A DNA stretch of 64,000 nt from Acidithiobacillus ferrianus. Lineage in GTDB: Bacteria > Pseudomonadota > Gammaproteobacteria > Acidithiobacillales > Acidithiobacillaceae. The notes under the pieces were generated by a model. That model had not been told where the DNA came from, made no database searches, and was given only the letters and a program-made list of their open reading frames with translations. Of this stretch, positions 31,341 through 41,049 are shown one piece after another. The position numbers and the translations under genes are program-made. Where the stretch lies: NCBI RefSeq assembly GCF_010378095.1, contig NZ_WNJL01000037.1, positions 403,501 to 467,500 on the forward strand, given 5' to 3'. The first letter of the stretch is position 1. Each line of letters starts with the position of its first letter.

Positions 31341-34313
31341 TCAGCCCGCCGCCTGGGTCGAGCGCCGCAAACGCGACAGGAGACGGCGCGCCATTTCGCC
31401 AAAGAGTTCCGTCTGCGTCGGATGCGGATGAATGGCACCGGCCACCTGCTCCAACGTCAGGCCGGCGCTGACCATCAGTACCGCCTCACCCACCAGGGTA
31501 TCGGCGTGGTCCGCAAGAAAATGCACGCCCACAATACCGTGACTCACCCTATCAGCCACCATCTTGATGAGTCCATCGGTCTCACCGGTCATCATGGCCT
31601 TGGCATCGATGCTCAGCGGTGCCTTGACCTCAACCGCATCAATTCCCACCGCCTTGGCCTGCTCCAGGGAATATCCGACAAAAGCGCACTGCGGACGGGT
31701 GAAGGTGACGCCACTGTCTTTGGCGGCATCATAGCGGGCGTCCTGACCCAGCAGATGGGTGGCAGCCACGCGTCCCTGCTGACCGGCCGTGTGGGCCAGC
31801 ATGTAACCACCGATCACGTCGCCTACGGCATAGATATGGGGCACACTGCTCCGTCCGCTGGCATCGGCCGCGATGGCGCCGCGCTCGCCCAAGGCCACCC
31901 CCGCTGCGGCAAGATTCAGACCGTGTGTATCCGGACGCTTTCCCGTCGCGACCAACAGGAGATCGCAGGCGTAACTCGCCGTCTCCTCACCAACCTGGTA
32001 GCGGATCTCCAACTGGCCGGGCCGTCCAGTAATCTCCGCCACCTTGACCCCGGTCAGCACCTGCAAGCGCGGACTATTGCGGGTCAATACCTGCATCAAC
32101 TGCGCCGCGATTTCTTTCTCCATTTCCGCCACTGGCCGAGGCAGGGCTTCCAACACCCGCACCTCGGCACCGAAATCATGGAACATCTGCGCCATTTCCA
32201 TACCGATGGCCCCCGCGCCGATGACACAGAGGCGCTTGGGAGGCTGGGACAGATTCCAGACCGTATCGGAAGTCACCGCGGCACCACTCTTCAGCGCCTC
32301 CTGAATACCGGGAATCGGCGGCACAAAAGCCGGGGCGCCCGTAGCGATGACGCAAGCGCCAAAACTCAGCGTGCGCGCATCCTTTCCGGTGATTTCGACG
32401 CTATGGTCACTGATAAAGCGGGCATAGCCCTCCAGCACCTGAATCTTCATGCCCCGATCGGTTTTCAGGGCCATTTCCCCGCGGGTCTGGAGGATGCCGC
32501 GCCGGTGCCGCTCCAGTTGCGCCCAATCCAACCTGGGCGCGCCCAGCGTCAGCCCCATGGCCGCATCATGCTCGCGGTCACGGATACGGTCCGCAGCGGC
32601 ACGCCAGGCCTTGGAGGGGATACAACCCCGCCAGAGACATTCGCCGCCCGGCAACGGGGCGTCATTGACCATGGCGACCTGGATACCGTGTTCCGCCAAC
32701 TCGCGGGCGCAATCCTCACCGCCTGGGCCGGCGCCGATAACCAGCACCTGCACGTCGTGCTCGCCTTCGGGAATCCTTGGCCCGCCGCTACCCAGCCACG
32801 CCTCCGGATACTCTACGGCCTGCTTCAGATCCTGGAGGAACAGGGCGGCTTCCGCGCCATTCACCACCCGATGATCAGCGGTGATGGTGATGGGCATGCC
32901 TTCGGGACCATTACCGGCGATGGCGACAATGGCCGCCGTGCCGGGAGTGACGATGGCATCGAACTGGGTGATGCCATACATACCCATGTTGGAGATGGTA
33001 AAGGTCGGATGAGTGTATTCGGGTGGGCTGAGACGGCGTTTGCGCGCCTTCTCCACCAGCGGGGTCCATTCGGTCTGCAGTTGGTCGAGTCCTTTGCGCT
33101 CGACGCCCCGCAGAACGGGCACCACCAGACCGCCGTCTTCCGTGGTCGCGGCGATGCCGATATCATGCTGATGTCGCTCAACAATATGGTCCGTCGGCTG
33201 ATACGCGGCATTGACCAGCGGATGCTGGGCAAGGGCTTGGGAGGCAGCCTTGGCAAGGGCCACGGTGAGGGAGGCCTTATGCGCCTTGGCGGCGCGGATC
33301 AGCGCCTCGGGCCTGACCTTGACCGTGACATGGAAGACCGGAATGCTCAAAGCAGCCACCATCGCCTGACTAATGGCCTTTTCGATGGCCGTCATGGGGC
33401 GGCCATGACCAGGTACCGCCGGTTCGGCAGGGCGCGCGGAAGGCCCCGATGCCACACTGCCCGCGCCGACCGCCAGCACATCGGCCGCCACAATCACCCC
33501 CGCGGGACCGCTGCCACGCAGACCATCGAGATCGACCCCCTGTTGCCCGGCCAACCGACGGGCAAAGGGGCTGGCCGCTCCCTGCCGGGGACGCGCCGCC
33601 GGGGACGCCCCCGGTATCAGAGCGCGCGCGACCGGAGTGTCTGCCGCAAACGCGGGTGCTGGCGCCGTACCGGTTTTGTTTACCGCTCCGGCGGTGCTGA
33701 TGGTAGCACTTTCATGGCGCACCCGCTCCGGCGACTCTACCATCCAGGCGAGAACCTCGCCCACTGGCACCACGGTATCCACCGCTACCCGTGGACCCGA
33801 GAGGTATCCCGCGCGAAACACCTCGACATCCATGATCGCTTTGTCGGTTTCCACCGTCGCCACCACATCGCCGCGCTGAATCTTGTCGCCGAGAGATTTT
33901 TCCCAGGACACCAGCACACCCTCGGTCATGGTATCAGAGAGCTGCGGCATCTTGACGGCATAACCCTCAGGAGTAGATGAGACGGCAGGGTCGGCCTCGG
34001 GCACAGCACTTGACACAGCGCTCGCCGCGGCGGGTGCTGCCTGCGCCGGAGTCACCACCGCCGCCTCCGCGCTTTCCGCCAGATAGCCGATCGCTCCACC
34101 CACCGGGATGACACTATTCACTTCAACCAACGGTCCCGCCAGATACCCGGAACGAAAAACCTCGACGTCCATGATCGCTTTGTCGGTTTCCACCGTCGCC
34201 ACCACGTCGCCGCGCTCCACCCGTGCACCCACGGGCTTTTCCCAAGAGACGAGGACCCCTTCCGTCATGGTGTCGGAAAGTTGCGGCATCTTGATGACGT
34301 AAGGTTCAGCCAT
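31341..34313 (-). CDS. Fused pyruvate dehydrogenase E2 (dihydrolipoyl acetyltransferase) and E3 (dihydrolipoamide dehydrogenase)
   Basis: Single 990-residue protein. Two near-identical lipoyl domains have the lipoyl lysines at about Lys45 and Lys158 (ETDKAIMDVEVF). A Pro/Ala linker, an E3-binding-like domain (ASPFARRLAGQQGVDLDGLRGSG) and the acyltransferase domain (about 305-525) follow. The latter ends ITADHRVVNGAEAALFL, where the usual Asp of DHRVVDG is Asn. From about 535 an FAD disulphide oxidoreductase follows: VLVIGAGPGGEDCARELAEHG, GGECLWRGCIPSK, CVIGAGAIGMEMAQMF, and the HPHPTQTELFGEM active-site His-Glu. E2 and E3 are normally separate chains. It lies 98 bases after pdhB in the pdhA-pdhB operon. 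Confidence 0.93.
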   Translation of the reverse strand: MAEPYVIKMPQLSDTMTEGVLVSWEKPVGARVERGDVVATVETDKAIMDVEVFRSGYLAGPLVEVNSVIPVGGAIGYLAESAEAAVVTPAQAAPAAASAVSSAVPEADPAVSSTPEGYAVKMPQLSDTMTEGVLVSWEKSLGDKIQRGDVVATVETDKAIMDVEVFRAGYLSGPRVAVDTVVPVGEVLAWMVESPERVRHESATISTAGAVNKTGTAPAPAFAADTPVARALIPGASPAARPRQGAASPFARRLAGQQGVDLDGLRGSGPAGVIVAADVLAVGAGSVASGPSARPAEPAVPGHGRPMTAIEKAISQAMVAALSIPVFHVTVKVRPEALIRAAKAHKASLTVALAKAASQALAQHPLVNAAYQPTDHIVERHQHDIGIAATTEDGGLVVPVLRGVERKGLDQLQTEWTPLVEKARKRRLSPPEYTHPTFTISNMGMYGITQFDAIVTPGTAAIVAIAGNGPEGMPITITADHRVVNGAEAALFLQDLKQAVEYPEAWLGSGGPRIPEGEHDVQVLVIGAGPGGEDCARELAEHGIQVAMVNDAPLPGGECLWRGCIPSKAWRAAADRIRDREHDAAMGLTLGAPRLDWAQLERHRRGILQTRGEMALKTDRGMKIQVLEGYARFISDHSVEITGKDARTLSFGACVIATGAPAFVPPIPGIQEALKSGAAVTSDTVWNLSQPPKRLCVIGAGAIGMEMAQMFHDFGAEVRVLEALPRPVAEMEKEIAAQLMQVLTRNSPRLQVLTGVKVAEITGRPGQLEIRYQVGEETASYACDLLLVATGKRPDTHGLNLAAAGVALGERGAIAADASGRSSVPHIYAVGDVIGGYMLAHTAGQQGRVAATHLLGQDARYDAAKDSGVTFTRPQCAFVGYSLEQAKAVGIDAVEVKAPLSIDAKAMMTGETDGLIKMVADRVSHGIVGVHFLADHADTLVGEAVLMVSAGLTLEQVAGAIHPHPTQTELFGEMARRLLSRLRRSTQAAG

Positions 34314-34410
34314 GTTTCACCATTATTGAATCAAACCGAGATTGAGAGGGAGACCGCGGCGTTATCACCCGGGAGTGGCCGCGACCGGCCCCCGGACAGA
34401 CCGCCGATCG

Positions 34411-35391
34411 CTATCGGCCCAGCATCTTCCGCACAGCGGCGACGACATCCGCCGCGTTGGGGATGGCGGCCTTTTCCAGGCGGCGATTGTAGGGGATCGG
34501 CACATCCAGGGCATGCACACGCACCGGTGCCGCATCCAGATCGAAGAAGCACTCTTCATTGATGATCGCCATCACTTCGGAACCCACCCCCACCGGGGCT
34601 TCATCTTCTTCGACAACCAGGGCGCGGTGGGTCTTGCGCACGCTGGCCGCGATACCCGCCCGATCCATGGGCCTGAGCGCCCGAAGATCAATGACCTCGG
34701 CATCGATACCGTACTCCTCGGCCAATTTCTGCGCCGCGTCCAGCGCCCAATGCACACTGATGTTGTAAGCGAAAAGGCTGATGTCCTTACCCGGTCGCAT
34801 CACTTCAACCCCTTCCAACGGGGTGAAAAATTCCGTGTCCGGTATTTCACCCTTGAGATTGTACATGGCCTCGTGCTCAAGAATGACTACCGGATCATCG
34901 CAGCGCACGGCACTTTTCAGCAACCCATAGGCATCGCGCGGCGTTGCCGGAGTCACCACCCGCAAACCAGAAATGCCCATGAAAACCCTTTCCATGCGTG
35001 CCGAATGCTGGGCACCCAACTGGTGCGCCGTGCCGCCCGGTACCCGCATGACAAAGGGACAACGGATGCGGCCACCAGACATGTAGTGGATTTTTGCCGC
35101 GTTGTTCATGAGCTGATCCATCGCCAACCAAGCGAAGTTGACACTCATGATCTCGACGATGGGACGGGCGCCAACCATGGCGGCGCCTACTCCAATGCCG
35201 GTGTAGCTGTTTTCGGAGATTGGGGTATCGATCACCCGCTGGTCGCCATACTTGGCAAAAAGGCCGCTGGTCGCCTTGTAGGTCCCACCGGCGACGCCGA
35301 TATCTTCTCCCATGGCGAAAACCAGCGGATCCCGCGCCATTTCCTCATCGTGGGCACGCAGGATACCCTGCCAATACATCATTTCAGCCAT
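34411..35391 (-). CDS. pdhB: Pyruvate dehydrogenase E1 component, beta subunit
   Basis: Protein of 326 residues; the start MAEMMYWQGILRAHDEEM is 2 bases after the pdhA stop. The transketolase-like pyrimidine domain shows FAMGEDIGVAGGTYKAT, DTPISENSYTGIGVGAAMVG and the catalytic Glu region. The C-terminal domain shows ALRPMDRAGIAASVRKTHRALVVEE. It pairs with PdhA to decarboxylate pyruvate with thiamine diphosphate. The alpha2beta2 E1 fits an E2-E3 of the AcoC/PDH type. Confidence 0.94.
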   Translation of the reverse strand: MAEMMYWQGILRAHDEEMARDPLVFAMGEDIGVAGGTYKATSGLFAKYGDQRVIDTPISENSYTGIGVGAAMVGARPIVEIMSVNFAWLAMDQLMNNAAKIHYMSGGRIRCPFVMRVPGGTAHQLGAQHSARMERVFMGISGLRVVTPATPRDAYGLLKSAVRCDDPVVILEHEAMYNLKGEIPDTEFFTPLEGVEVMRPGKDISLFAYNISVHWALDAAQKLAEEYGIDAEVIDLRALRPMDRAGIAASVRKTHRALVVEEDEAPVGVGSEVMAIINEECFFDLDAAPVRVHALDVPIPYNRRLEKAAIPNAADVVAAVRKMLGR

Positions 35392-35393
35392 GG

Positions 35394-36365
35394 CTATTTG
35401 TCTCCTTCCACGTACACATAACGGGCGACATCCTCCACGCGCGGCTCCGGGCTCTCCACGGCGAAGCGCACGATCCCGTTCTCGATCTCGTCCTGTACGG
35501 CCTGATCCAAGGCATGAAACTCCTCCCCACTGATGACGTTGGCATCCATCAGGCGACGCTGGTAAATACCGATGGGATCGCGCTGCGCCCATTCCTCCAC
35601 CTCTTCCCTGGAACGGTAGGCACCGGAATCGGACATGGAATGTCCGCGCAGGCGATAGGTCATCAATTCCAAAAAGTAGGGTTTGCGTTTTTCACGCACA
35701 TGTTGTATCGCCCTTTCGGCGTGGGCCATGACCACATCGATATCCTGGCCATCGCATTGCGCCGCCTCGATACCGTAGGGGGCCACGCGTTTGTACTGAT
35801 TGATCTCCACCGTAGAACGCTCGATGGCGGTACCAATGCCGTAGAGATTGTTTTCGCAAACGAACAGCACGGGCAGATTCCACAGACTCGCCATGTTCAT
35901 GGTCTCGTGGAAAGTGCCCTGATTGTTGGCACCATCGCCCAGAAAGCAGATGGAGATTTCATCGCCACCGCGCAACTGAATGGCTTTGGCGAAGCCCGCG
36001 GCCAACGGAAAAGGACCGCCGACCAAGGCGTAGCCGCCCATGAAACGCACATCGGGATCGAAGAGATGCATGGAACCGCCGCGGCCCTTGGAGCAACCCG
36101 CCTCTTTACCGAAGAGCTCAGCCATCAACGCCTTGGGGTCCATTCCCGACTTCAGCGCGTGAATGTGGTCGCGATAACCAGTCACCACGTAGTCCGAACC
36201 GGGACGGGCCTGTTCCAGCACGCCGATGGCGCAGGCTTCCTCACCAGGATACAGATGCAAAAAACCGCCGATCTGGCGTTCGTGATAAGCCTCCGCGCAG
36301 CGCTCCTCGAAACGGCGGGCAAAAAGCATTTCACGCAACAGGCGCTTCTGGTCCGTAGCGTCCAT
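35394..36365 (-). CDS. pdhA: Pyruvate dehydrogenase E1 component, alpha subunit
   Basis: Protein of 323 residues; the start MDATDQKRLLREML follows GGGAGG. The thiamine diphosphate motif runs from GDGANNQGTFHETMN to LFVCENN. Other typical parts are FLHLYPGEEACAIGV, KGRGGSMHLF and the phosphorylation-loop equivalent YRLRGHSMSD. It forms the E1 heterotetramer with PdhB. Together the three genes would convert pyruvate to acetyl-CoA with NADH formation. Confidence 0.94.
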   Translation of the reverse strand: MDATDQKRLLREMLFARRFEERCAEAYHERQIGGFLHLYPGEEACAIGVLEQARPGSDYVVTGYRDHIHALKSGMDPKALMAELFGKEAGCSKGRGGSMHLFDPDVRFMGGYALVGGPFPLAAGFAKAIQLRGGDEISICFLGDGANNQGTFHETMNMASLWNLPVLFVCENNLYGIGTAIERSTVEINQYKRVAPYGIEAAQCDGQDIDVVMAHAERAIQHVREKRKPYFLELMTYRLRGHSMSDSGAYRSREEVEEWAQRDPIGIYQRRLMDANVISGEEFHALDQAVQDEIENGIVRFAVESPEPRVEDVARYVYVEGDK

Positions 36366-36590
36366 GGTCCTCCCAGGCAAAAATATATGGACCGCATCGC
36401 CGGGATGCAGGTCACGGGTGAATGTTGATGAGAGCTAAATCTTGGGAATGATGGCCTAGGCCACGGCAAAGCGTCAAGAGTGCTTGCTTATGGGGCACCC
36501 GCGTTCCGCGGGCCCGCAAGGACGTTTCCAACCAGAAACGGGAGACCGAATAACGCCGGAGAAAATATTTGTCCTCGTTCGGGACGCAGC

Positions 36591-36613
36591 AAAAAAGGGC
36601 GGGAGGGCCGCCC
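36591..36613 (-). terminator. Intrinsic terminator (minus strand)
   Basis: On minus: GGGCGG-CCCTC-CCGCCC followed by TTTTTT. Confidence 0.75.
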
Positions 36614-36800
36614 ATAAACCTGCCAGAGGAGGCACTAGTCACAACCGTTCACAACTACCACATCATATTTAGCAAAATACATGCCAACATAGACATCCGC
36701 AAAATACATGGTTATTCACCGCTCTCGGCAATAATTGCCCCAACATGGGGCAGCCGCGTATTGAACTGGTGCATTATTCACCGGCATAGAGAAAATGAAG

Positions 36801-36833
36801 CAAAAAATAGGCGCCTCCAGGAGGCGCAAAAAA
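36801..36833 (-). terminator. Intrinsic terminator after the porin gene
   Basis: On minus: GCGCCTCC-T-GGAGGCGC, then CTATTTTTTG; A-runs on both sides make it possibly bidirectional. Confidence 0.7.
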
Positions 36834-37021
36834 GCCCGCCTATCTCTATGGCGCATCCTCAAGATATTCAGGTCTAAAGAAACCGCTAGCGACGCTTATC
36901 GCACCTCGATCTTGACCAGGATGCGGAGGGTGAGTGGATCCCCACTCGCGTTGAGGCTGTAGGCATGATTTCCCGTTTTGCTGCAACGCTGTCGATGTGC
37001 GATTCCGCTAGCGTTACACGG

Positions 37022-37049
37022 AACAGCCCCGGAAACTCGGGGCTGTTGG
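37022..37049 (-). other. Hairpin just after the porin stop
   Basis: AACAGCCCC-GGAAACTC-GGGGCTGTT, a 9-bp perfect stem 12 bases past the stop codon, without a U-run. It may protect the mRNA end. Confidence 0.5.
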
Positions 37050-37060
37050 AAGGGTACGGA

Positions 37061-38245
37061 TTAGAACATGAAACCGGTTTCTAGCATGCCACGGAGCTGC
37101 GTAGTATTGGTGAGGCCAGACAGTCCATATCCCATAGGGGCAGAGGCCGTGACATAAGAGAGATCCGCCCGCGCGAAAAAACCGCCATCCTGATAGGTGG
37201 GGGTCAGCGTAATAGACCAGGCATGTGAATCCGCAGGCAAGTCCGTCAAGGTAGACGCCACACCGGTGCTATTGAGCCCTTCCCCAGGCTTTCCGCCGAC
37301 GCCCAAATATTCCACCCGGCCGGCCAAAGAGATGGTGTTGGTGAAGCTGTAATCGGCCAGCACGGAAGCCCCGTAATTGGAAAAAGCGTGCGGAATGGAC
37401 AATCGGACCGATCCGGGGGTGTGCATATATTGCACATAGGGCTCAATCATCCACGGTCCCGAACTGTAGAGATACTCCACGCCATAGATATCGCTGGATG
37501 TCCCATATGATGAATAAGCCACTTGCGGGGAGCTTGTACGTACATTACCGAGCGGCCCCTGCGCATAGAAACTCACGGTATTGGAACCATCGATGGCATA
37601 GCTCAGCAACCCACTCATGACATTATAGCGATTGGAGTAATAACCATCGTTCAAAGAAACGGAAGCGCTGACAGGGCCTTTACTGGCGTTAAACTGAACA
37701 CCACGGCTGACGATCGGCTCCACATCCCACAGCAGACCGCGTTCGATATTGATATTCTGGTAGGTAAAGCCGCCCTCGGCGCCAAGAAGCGTGGGAAGTT
37801 TGCCTATCTCTACAGAGTAATTCGAAGACGGGGCGTACTTTAAGTAGGCGAGGGGCATGGCCCCGAAATCATTGATGTTGCTCACGGAGGAAGGAATAGC
37901 GGCCGCCAGCGTGGGGAAGCTGTAAGCGCCCGCCTGGATATAAAACTGCAGCGGACCGGTATTCTTTTGAATAATGACCATTCCATTGGTGATATCCGCG
38001 CCGACATGCTTGGCCCCTAGGGTGCCCGCCGCACCCTGCGGGAAATCCTGGTAAAAAGCCATACCGCTGGCGACACCCTGCACATCCAGCTTACCGAGGG
38101 GACCGGCGCTGAAGGTCAAGGGGGCAGGTATGGACAGGGGGCTGGCCTCGGCTACCCCGACGATCATGGGCAGACTCAAGGCGACGGCGGCAAGCACTGA
38201 CCTGCGCACGGAACGGGAAGCGGGAATGATGTTGTGATACGACAT
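37061..38245 (-). CDS. Outer-membrane beta-barrel porin-like protein
   Basis: Protein of 394 residues. The start at 38245 follows AAGGAG and opens a long Sec signal (residues 1 to about 37, ending GVAEA). The rest consists of alternating amphipathic strands with many Tyr, Ser and Gly (RGVQFNASKGPVSASVSLNDGY, YGVEYLYSSGPWMIEPYVQY) and ends with a C-terminal Phe (GMLETGFMF), the outer-membrane insertion signal. The layout fits the bbp2/OmpL-like barrel family. A large inverted repeat at 38391-38429 lies upstream and may control it. Confidence 0.8.
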   Translation of the reverse strand: MSYHNIIPASRSVRRSVLAAVALSLPMIVGVAEASPLSIPAPLTFSAGPLGKLDVQGVASGMAFYQDFPQGAAGTLGAKHVGADITNGMVIIQKNTGPLQFYIQAGAYSFPTLAAAIPSSVSNINDFGAMPLAYLKYAPSSNYSVEIGKLPTLLGAEGGFTYQNINIERGLLWDVEPIVSRGVQFNASKGPVSASVSLNDGYYSNRYNVMSGLLSYAIDGSNTVSFYAQGPLGNVRTSSPQVAYSSYGTSSDIYGVEYLYSSGPWMIEPYVQYMHTPGSVRLSIPHAFSNYGASVLADYSFTNTISLAGRVEYLGVGGKPGEGLNSTGVASTLTDLPADSHAWSITLTPTYQDGGFFARADLSYVTASAPMGYGLSGLTNTTQLRGMLETGFMF

Positions 38246-38390
38246 GGCGACTCCTTGGTTTGTATAAAAAAATTGACCGCTGTTGCTAATTAGCAAATGT
38301 CATGCCACTAACAACCCACCAAAGAGTAATCATGCCACACGTGCAAAACAAGGGATTCATGATGTTTCCCAACGGGGCAAGCCGGCCACC

Positions 38391-38429
38391 ATGCACCATG
38401 ATGGTGCTAGAAGCACCATCATGGTGCAT
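38391..38429. promoter_or_regulatory. 18-bp perfect inverted repeat built from four ATGGTGC/GCACCAT units
   Basis: ATGCACCATGATGGTGCT (38391-38408), AGA, AGCACCATCATGGTGCAT (38412-38429). Each arm is itself an inverted repeat of GCACCAT around one base. It sits about 150 bases upstream of the porin start and 60 bases after the end of the next gene. It may be an operator for two dimers, or a cruciform or terminator. Confidence 0.65.
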
Positions 38430-38489
38430 ACTCGGCTTTTCACCTCAGTCATTCGACCCTAAGATGACGCCCCATCACCGCCAACGTCG

Positions 38490-38816
38490 TCAGTCGTCAT
38501 CATGCCGCCAGCGCCCCGCCCAAGGTGGAGGTCCCCGACGCTCCCATGGTCGGGGGCCGTAGACCCTCGCCGGCCTCGCTGTCACATAGTAACCCGGTGG
38601 CGGTGGTGGCGGCGCGTAGTAGACCGGTGGAGGGGGCGGCGCGTAGTAACCTGGTGCATCACCGAGAAATACGCTCAATCCCGGAATAGCAATCCCCAAA
38701 GACGGTCCATCATCTGCCCATGCGCCGGGCGCGCAAGTCAGGCCGCAAGCGAACATCACACCGCCGGCAAACGCCAGCCAGCGTGGACGAACAGCGAATG
38801 CCCTTGGCTTAATCAT
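38490..38816 (-). CDS. Exported Pro/Tyr-rich protein of 108 residues
   Basis: The start follows AAGGAG. A signal peptide with twin hydrophobic stretch (RPRWLAFAGGVMFACGLTCA, PGAWA) precedes a mature part of about 70 residues. The mature part is built of YYAPPPPP/YYVTARP repeats and ends in RPWERRGPPPWAGRWRHDDD. Such proteins occur in many proteobacteria as small periplasmic or surface components with no known activity. The His/Asp tail could bind metal. Confidence in export is high and in function nil. Confidence 0.7.
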   Translation of the reverse strand: MIKPRAFAVRPRWLAFAGGVMFACGLTCAPGAWADDGPSLGIAIPGLSVFLGDAPGYYAPPPPPVYYAPPPPPPGYYVTARPARVYGPRPWERRGPPPWAGRWRHDDD

Positions 38817-39106
38817 CAGAAAACTCCTTGTCTCGGTTAAGGAAACACCTGGGGAACAAGCACCGAGCCAAAAATCGTATGCCGCCTTCCAGATGGGACG
38901 CCCCTGTAGTAAAGCACAAATAATGCCAGGATTTTCATACATATTTTTCAATCAGTTATAAAAAAGCCTGTGGAAAAACGGCTACAATTCCGTCCGCATA
39001 TCAGACATCTCTATTATTTTCAGCGCATTACACTGTCGCTCCGCCTCACGAGACCGTGCCCCTGGCAAAAGGGGCCGGTAACGCGCCGATCCGCACGGAG
39101 AGTCCT

Positions 39107-40141
39107 TCATGGCAATAACGCAATATGCGCCAGCCCCATCTCCTCCGGCAGCGAGAACATGCGGTTCATGTTTTGCACAGCCTGCCCAGCAGCCCCTTTC
39201 ACCAGATTATCGATGACCGAGAGAATAACCACCCGCCCTGGCCGCGGCTGATGCAAGGCTATGCGGCAGACGTTGGCGCCCCGCACGGAACGAGTGGCGG
39301 GATGACTGCCGAAGGGCATCACATCCACAAAGGGCTCGCCGGCATAGCGACGCGCGAAGAGATCCTGCAATGCCGCGTCACTCAGGGGTCGACGCAGTTG
39401 ACCGTAGAGGGTGGCATGGATACCGCGAATCATGGGCATAAGGTGCGGCGTGAACTGCAACTCCAGTCCGCTGCCACGGATATCGGAAAGCACCGCCTCT
39501 ATTTCTGGCCGGTGCCGGTGGCCGCTCACCCCGTAGGCATTGACGCTGTCCGCCACCTCGGGAAAGATGAGGTCAACCCGGGCAGCGCGGCCCGCGCCAC
39601 TGACACCCGACTTACAGTCCGCGATCAGCCCACCGTCTTCCAGCAAGCCTTCCGCCAGAAGCGGAGCAAAGCCGAGGATGACCGCCGTCGGGTAACAGCC
39701 CGGGTTGGCCACCAGTCGCGCTTCCCCAACCTGCTTCCGGTAGTATTCCGGCAAGCCGTACCGGGCCTCGGCCAGAGCCTCTGGCGCGCGATGCGCCATG
39801 CCGTACCACCGGGCAAAAAGCCCGGCGTCGGCCAAGCGAAAATCGGCTCCCAGGTCAATGACTCGCACCCCTTTGGCCAAGAGCCCCGGGGCATGATCCA
39901 TGGCCACCCCATGGGGCGTCGCGAAAAACACCACATCGAGCGTGTCCAGTTCCGCAAGATCCGGAGGGGTGTAGCAAAGATCACCATAACCACGCAGATT
40001 GGGGAAATGCGCATCCACGCGCTGCCCGGCTTCGGCGCGGGACGTAATGACCGCCACCTCGACCTCCGGGTGCGGCAGCAGCAAACGGAGCAACTCCACC
40101 CCGGTATAACCCGTACCTCCGACAATACCCGCGCGAATCAT
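39107..40141 (-). CDS. argC: N-acetyl-gamma-glutamyl-phosphate reductase
   Basis: Protein of 344 residues. The start at 40141 follows GGAGG. The NADP site is [18 protein letters not shown] and the catalytic Cys lies in [14 protein letters not shown]. Further markers are [11 protein letters not shown], the HRHRPEIE segment and the C-terminal [15 protein letters not shown]. It is the third step of arginine synthesis. It stands after the ribosomal operon and its terminator, as in many proteobacteria. Confidence 0.95.
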   Translation of the reverse strand: MIRAGIVGGTGYTGVELLRLLLPHPEVEVAVITSRAEAGQRVDAHFPNLRGYGDLCYTPPDLAELDTLDVVFFATPHGVAMDHAPGLLAKGVRVIDLGADFRLADAGLFARWYGMAHRAPEALAEARYGLPEYYRKQVGEARLVANPGCYPTAVILGFAPLLAEGLLEDGGLIADCKSGVSGAGRAARVDLIFPEVADSVNAYGVSGHRHRPEIEAVLSDIRGSGLELQFTPHLMPMIRGIHATLYGQLRRPLSDAALQDLFARRYAGEPFVDVMPFGSHPATRSVRGANVCRIALHQPRPGRVVILSVIDNLVKGAAGQAVQNMNRMFSLPEEMGLAHIALLP

Positions 40142-40170
40142 ACGTTCCTCCATATTATTAGCCATAACGG

Positions 40171-40192
40171 AAAAAGCCGCCCGAGGGCGGCC
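40171..40192 (-). terminator. Intrinsic terminator after rpsI
   Basis: On minus: GCCGCCC-TCG-GGGCGGC followed by TTTTT; it separates rplM-rpsI from argC. Confidence 0.85.
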
Positions 40193-40218
40193 TGCTTTCC
40201 GATCCGAAGCGTGCGCGA

Positions 40219-40605
40219 CTAACGCTTGGAGAACTGGTGGCTCCGCCGGGCCTTATGCTTGCCGACCTTTTTGCGCTCCACTTCGCGGGCGTCACGGGTG
40301 ACGAAGCCAGCGCTGCGCAACGGCCGCCGCAGGGTTTCATCATAGACCATGAGGGCGCGGGTGATGCCATGGCGGATCGCACCGGCCTGACCACTGGCCC
40401 CTCCGCCACTGACATTGACCAGAATGTCGAACTGGCCGCCATGACCCGTCAGTTCCAAGGGCTGCATGACCACCATGCGCGAGGTCTCACGACCAAAGTA
40501 GTCTTCCAGGGTGCGCTTGTTGATGACGATCTTGCCTGAGCCCCGACGCAAGTACACGCGGGCTGTTGCACTTTTACGCCGACCGGTACCGTAGTATTGT
40601 TCCAT
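40219..40605 (-). CDS. rpsI: Small-subunit ribosomal protein uS9
   Basis: Protein of 128 residues, the normal length. It opens with [19 protein letters not shown] and closes with the basic [11 protein letters not shown] tail, ending SKR as in most bacterial S9. It binds the 16S head near the P-site tRNA. It follows rplM by 12 bases, the usual order. Confidence 0.97.
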   Translation of the reverse strand: MEQYYGTGRRKSATARVYLRRGSGKIVINKRTLEDYFGRETSRMVVMQPLELTGHGGQFDILVNVSGGGASGQAGAIRHGITRALMVYDETLRRPLRSAGFVTRDAREVERKKVGKHKARRSHQFSKR

Positions 40606-40617
40606 GGAGTCTTCGCC

Positions 40618-41049
40618 TTAAACGTTCAGGGGTTGTGGCTGCTGCGCCGAATGGGGATGCTCGGAACCGGTATAGACCTTGAGCTTCTTGAACATCGCCC
40701 GACCCAGGGGATTCTTGGGCAGCATGCCCTTGACCGCGAGTTCGATGATCCGTTCCGGGTGCGTCTCCATCATCTTCTCGAAGGAGGCACGCTTCAGGTT
40801 GCCGACGTAGCCGGTGTGATGGTAATACATTTTATCCTTGGCCTTGTTGCCGGTAACCGTGATCTTGTCGGCATTGATGACGACCAGATAATCGCCGGTA
40901 TCGGCATGGGGCGTGTACTCGGGCTTATGCTTGCCACGCAGACGCTTGGCCAACTCTGAAGAGAGGCGGCCCAGGACTTTATCGGTGGCATCCACCACGA
41001 ACCAGTCCCCCTGCACTTCATGAGACTTGGCAGAATAGGTCTTCATCAC
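40618..41049 (-). CDS. rplM: Large-subunit ribosomal protein uL13
   Basis: Protein of 143 residues, the normal length, with [20 protein letters not shown] and [18 protein letters not shown] conserved regions ([20 protein letters not shown]). It is an early assembly protein of the 50S subunit. A start site GGGAG lies just upstream. It is the first gene of the rplM-rpsI operon. Confidence 0.97.
   Translation of the reverse strand: MMKTYSAKSHEVQGDWFVVDATDKVLGRLSSELAKRLRGKHKPEYTPHADTGDYLVVINADKITVTGNKAKDKMYYHHTGYVGNLKRASFEKMMETHPERIIELAVKGMLPKNPLGRAMFKKLKVYTGSEHPHSAQQPQPLNV

Larger units (their letters stand above)
36366..37060 (-). other. Long non-coding region between the porin gene and pdhA
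   Basis: About 700 bases with no supported ORF. It holds two minus-strand terminators (36801-36833 and 36591-36613), an AT-rich stretch between them with direct repeats GCAAAATACATG (36672-36683 and 36699-36710) and TTATTCACCG (36712-36721 and 36774-36783), and a palindrome GGCAATAATTGCC (36727-36739). The pdhA promoter should lie in 36366-36590. The part between the terminators may encode a small RNA. Confidence 0.5.

Noticed and set aside
31422..33980. Plus-strand ORF of 852 codons opposite the E2-E3 gene
   Set aside because: His/Gly/Arg-rich shadow frame without any domain; the minus strand is unambiguous.
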